Shown piece after piece: positions 6,202 through 6,547 of a DNA stretch of 6,547 nucleotides. The notes below the pieces were generated by a model. That model saw only the letters and a list, made by a program, of their open reading frames with translations, was not told where the DNA came from and ran no database searches. The stretch is from assembly GCA_019240375.1 (NCBI GenBank), contig JAFAYN010000192.1:1-6547 (forward strand), in the 5' to 3' direction. Made by a program: the position numbers and the translations under genes. The stretch's first letter is position 1, and each line of letters begins with the position of its first letter. The stretch comes from Gemmatimonadota bacterium. Its GTDB lineage: Bacteria > Gemmatimonadota > Gemmatimonadetes > Longimicrobiales > Longimicrobiaceae.

Positions 6202-6217
6202 TCTATGTGACGGGCAA
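6189..6217 (-). promoter_or_regulatory. Sigma70-like promoter of the thiolase operon
   Basis: On the minus strand TTGCCC (6217-6212, 4 of 6 to consensus) is followed by a 17-bp spacer and TATGAT (6194-6189, 5 of 6). Initiation would fall near 6182, leaving a leader of about 44 nt before the thiolase ATG. It is the only promoter in the window with good boxes and ideal spacing. Confidence 0.65.
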
Positions 6218-6324
6218 GGAGCAGTTCCTTCGTCCCACCCACGGCAACGTTCGTCGCCGCCGCGGGGCGGATCCGTCCCACCCGCGTTGCCGCCGGACGA
6301 CGCCGCGTGCTTCTTGGGCTCACC

Positions 6325-6345
6325 GTGCGGCGACGATCGCCGCAC
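6325..6345 (+). repeat. Perfect inverted repeat upstream of the last lipoprotein gene
   Basis: GTGCGGCGA (6325-6333) and TCGCCGCAC (6337-6345) are perfect 9-bp arms around a CGA spacer. The repeat ends 26 bp before the ATG at 6372. In RNA it is a stable leader hairpin; in DNA a possible operator. No T-run follows, so it is not a terminator for a gene from the left. Confidence 0.5.
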
Positions 6346-6371
6346 TTCTCCCAGCTTTCCGTGAGGCACGC

Positions 6372-6547
6372 ATGAAACACCGCTCCCTTCTCACCGCGCT
6401 CGCCCTGGCCGCCTCGGTGGCCGCGTGCGCGGACGGCTCGCCCCTCGGCAATGCCCCGGCGGCCCGTCCGACCGTCCCGTCGCACCTGGTCGGATCGAAC
6501 TACGTGAACCAGAACACCAGCGCCACGCCGCTCTCCGTGAGCATCAG
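6372..6547 (+). CDS. Lipoprotein, N-terminal part only (cut by window end)
   Basis: The open frame runs off the window after 58 codons. It starts MKHRSLLTALALAASVAAC: a basic start, hydrophobic core and lipobox VAAC with Cys19, a clear lipoprotein signal. The next residues (ADGSPLGNAPAARPTVPSH) are a Pro/Ala/Ser linker, and the visible mature part ends NYVNQNTSATPLSVSI. This is too little to name a family. A GTGAGG lies about 5 nt before the ATG, a weak to fair ribosome site. It is divergent from the thiolase operon across 233 bp. No plus-strand -35/-10 pair was found with good spacing; the AT-rich island at 6178-6207 has a TATGAT on this strand too but no -35 for it. Confidence 0.75.
   Translation, partial: MKHRSLLTALALAASVAACADGSPLGNAPAARPTVPSHLVGSNYVNQNTSATPLSVSI

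Overview
The window is very GC-rich, with G/C-ending codons throughout. It carries several short lipoproteins with clear lipoboxes and an ExbD/TolR-type protein, which points to a diderm bacterium. The gene style (many small orphan lipoproteins, tightly packed catabolic operons, strong GGAGG ribosome sites) would fit Gemmatimonadota such as Longimicrobium-like bacteria. That is inference only; Myxococcota or another high-GC diderm phylum cannot be excluded from the sequence.

Left part (1-1454): two small minus-strand genes encode unrecognised lipoproteins (105-548 and 636-1004). A possible 36-residue exported peptide (1035-1145) precedes them on the same strand. A 309-bp gap with no convincing gene follows; it holds one short inverted repeat and a hairpin just ahead of the next gene. 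An orphan plus-strand exbD/tolR-like gene (1455-1889) comes next, with no exbB/tolQ partner in view. It converges on the following operon across a good candidate bidirectional terminator (1903-1942).

Central and right part (1946-6217): five genes lie on the minus strand. In order of transcription they are a thiolase (acetyl-CoA C-acyltransferase), an MFS transporter, a PaaI-type hotdog thioesterase, a TetR-family repressor and a RidA-family deaminase. The first four are packed as an operon: a 4-nt GTGA overlap, a 23-nt gap and a 1-nt TGATG overlap. RidA follows after 101 bp that contain a strong 42-bp dyad. Upstream of the thiolase is a sharp AT-rich island with a well-formed sigma70-like promoter (TTGCCC, 17-bp spacer, TATGAT). 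Its -10 box is embedded in a near-perfect 24-bp palindrome. The simplest reading is an acyl-CoA catabolism or uptake operon, repressed by its own TetR protein at that palindrome and derepressed by an acyl-CoA or related ligand. The thiolase would cleave 3-ketoacyl-CoA, the thioesterase would relieve acyl-CoA build-up, the MFS protein would move an organic acid, and RidA would clear reactive enamine/imine intermediates.

Right edge (6372-6547): the start of another lipoprotein gene on the plus strand, cut by the window end. A perfect 9-bp-arm inverted repeat lies 26 bp before its start codon.

No CRISPR array, RNA gene, insertion sequence, phage gene or defence system is visible. The most interesting signals are regulatory: the operator-like palindrome over the operon promoter, the dyad between tetR and ridA, and the hairpins ahead of exbD and the last lipoprotein gene.
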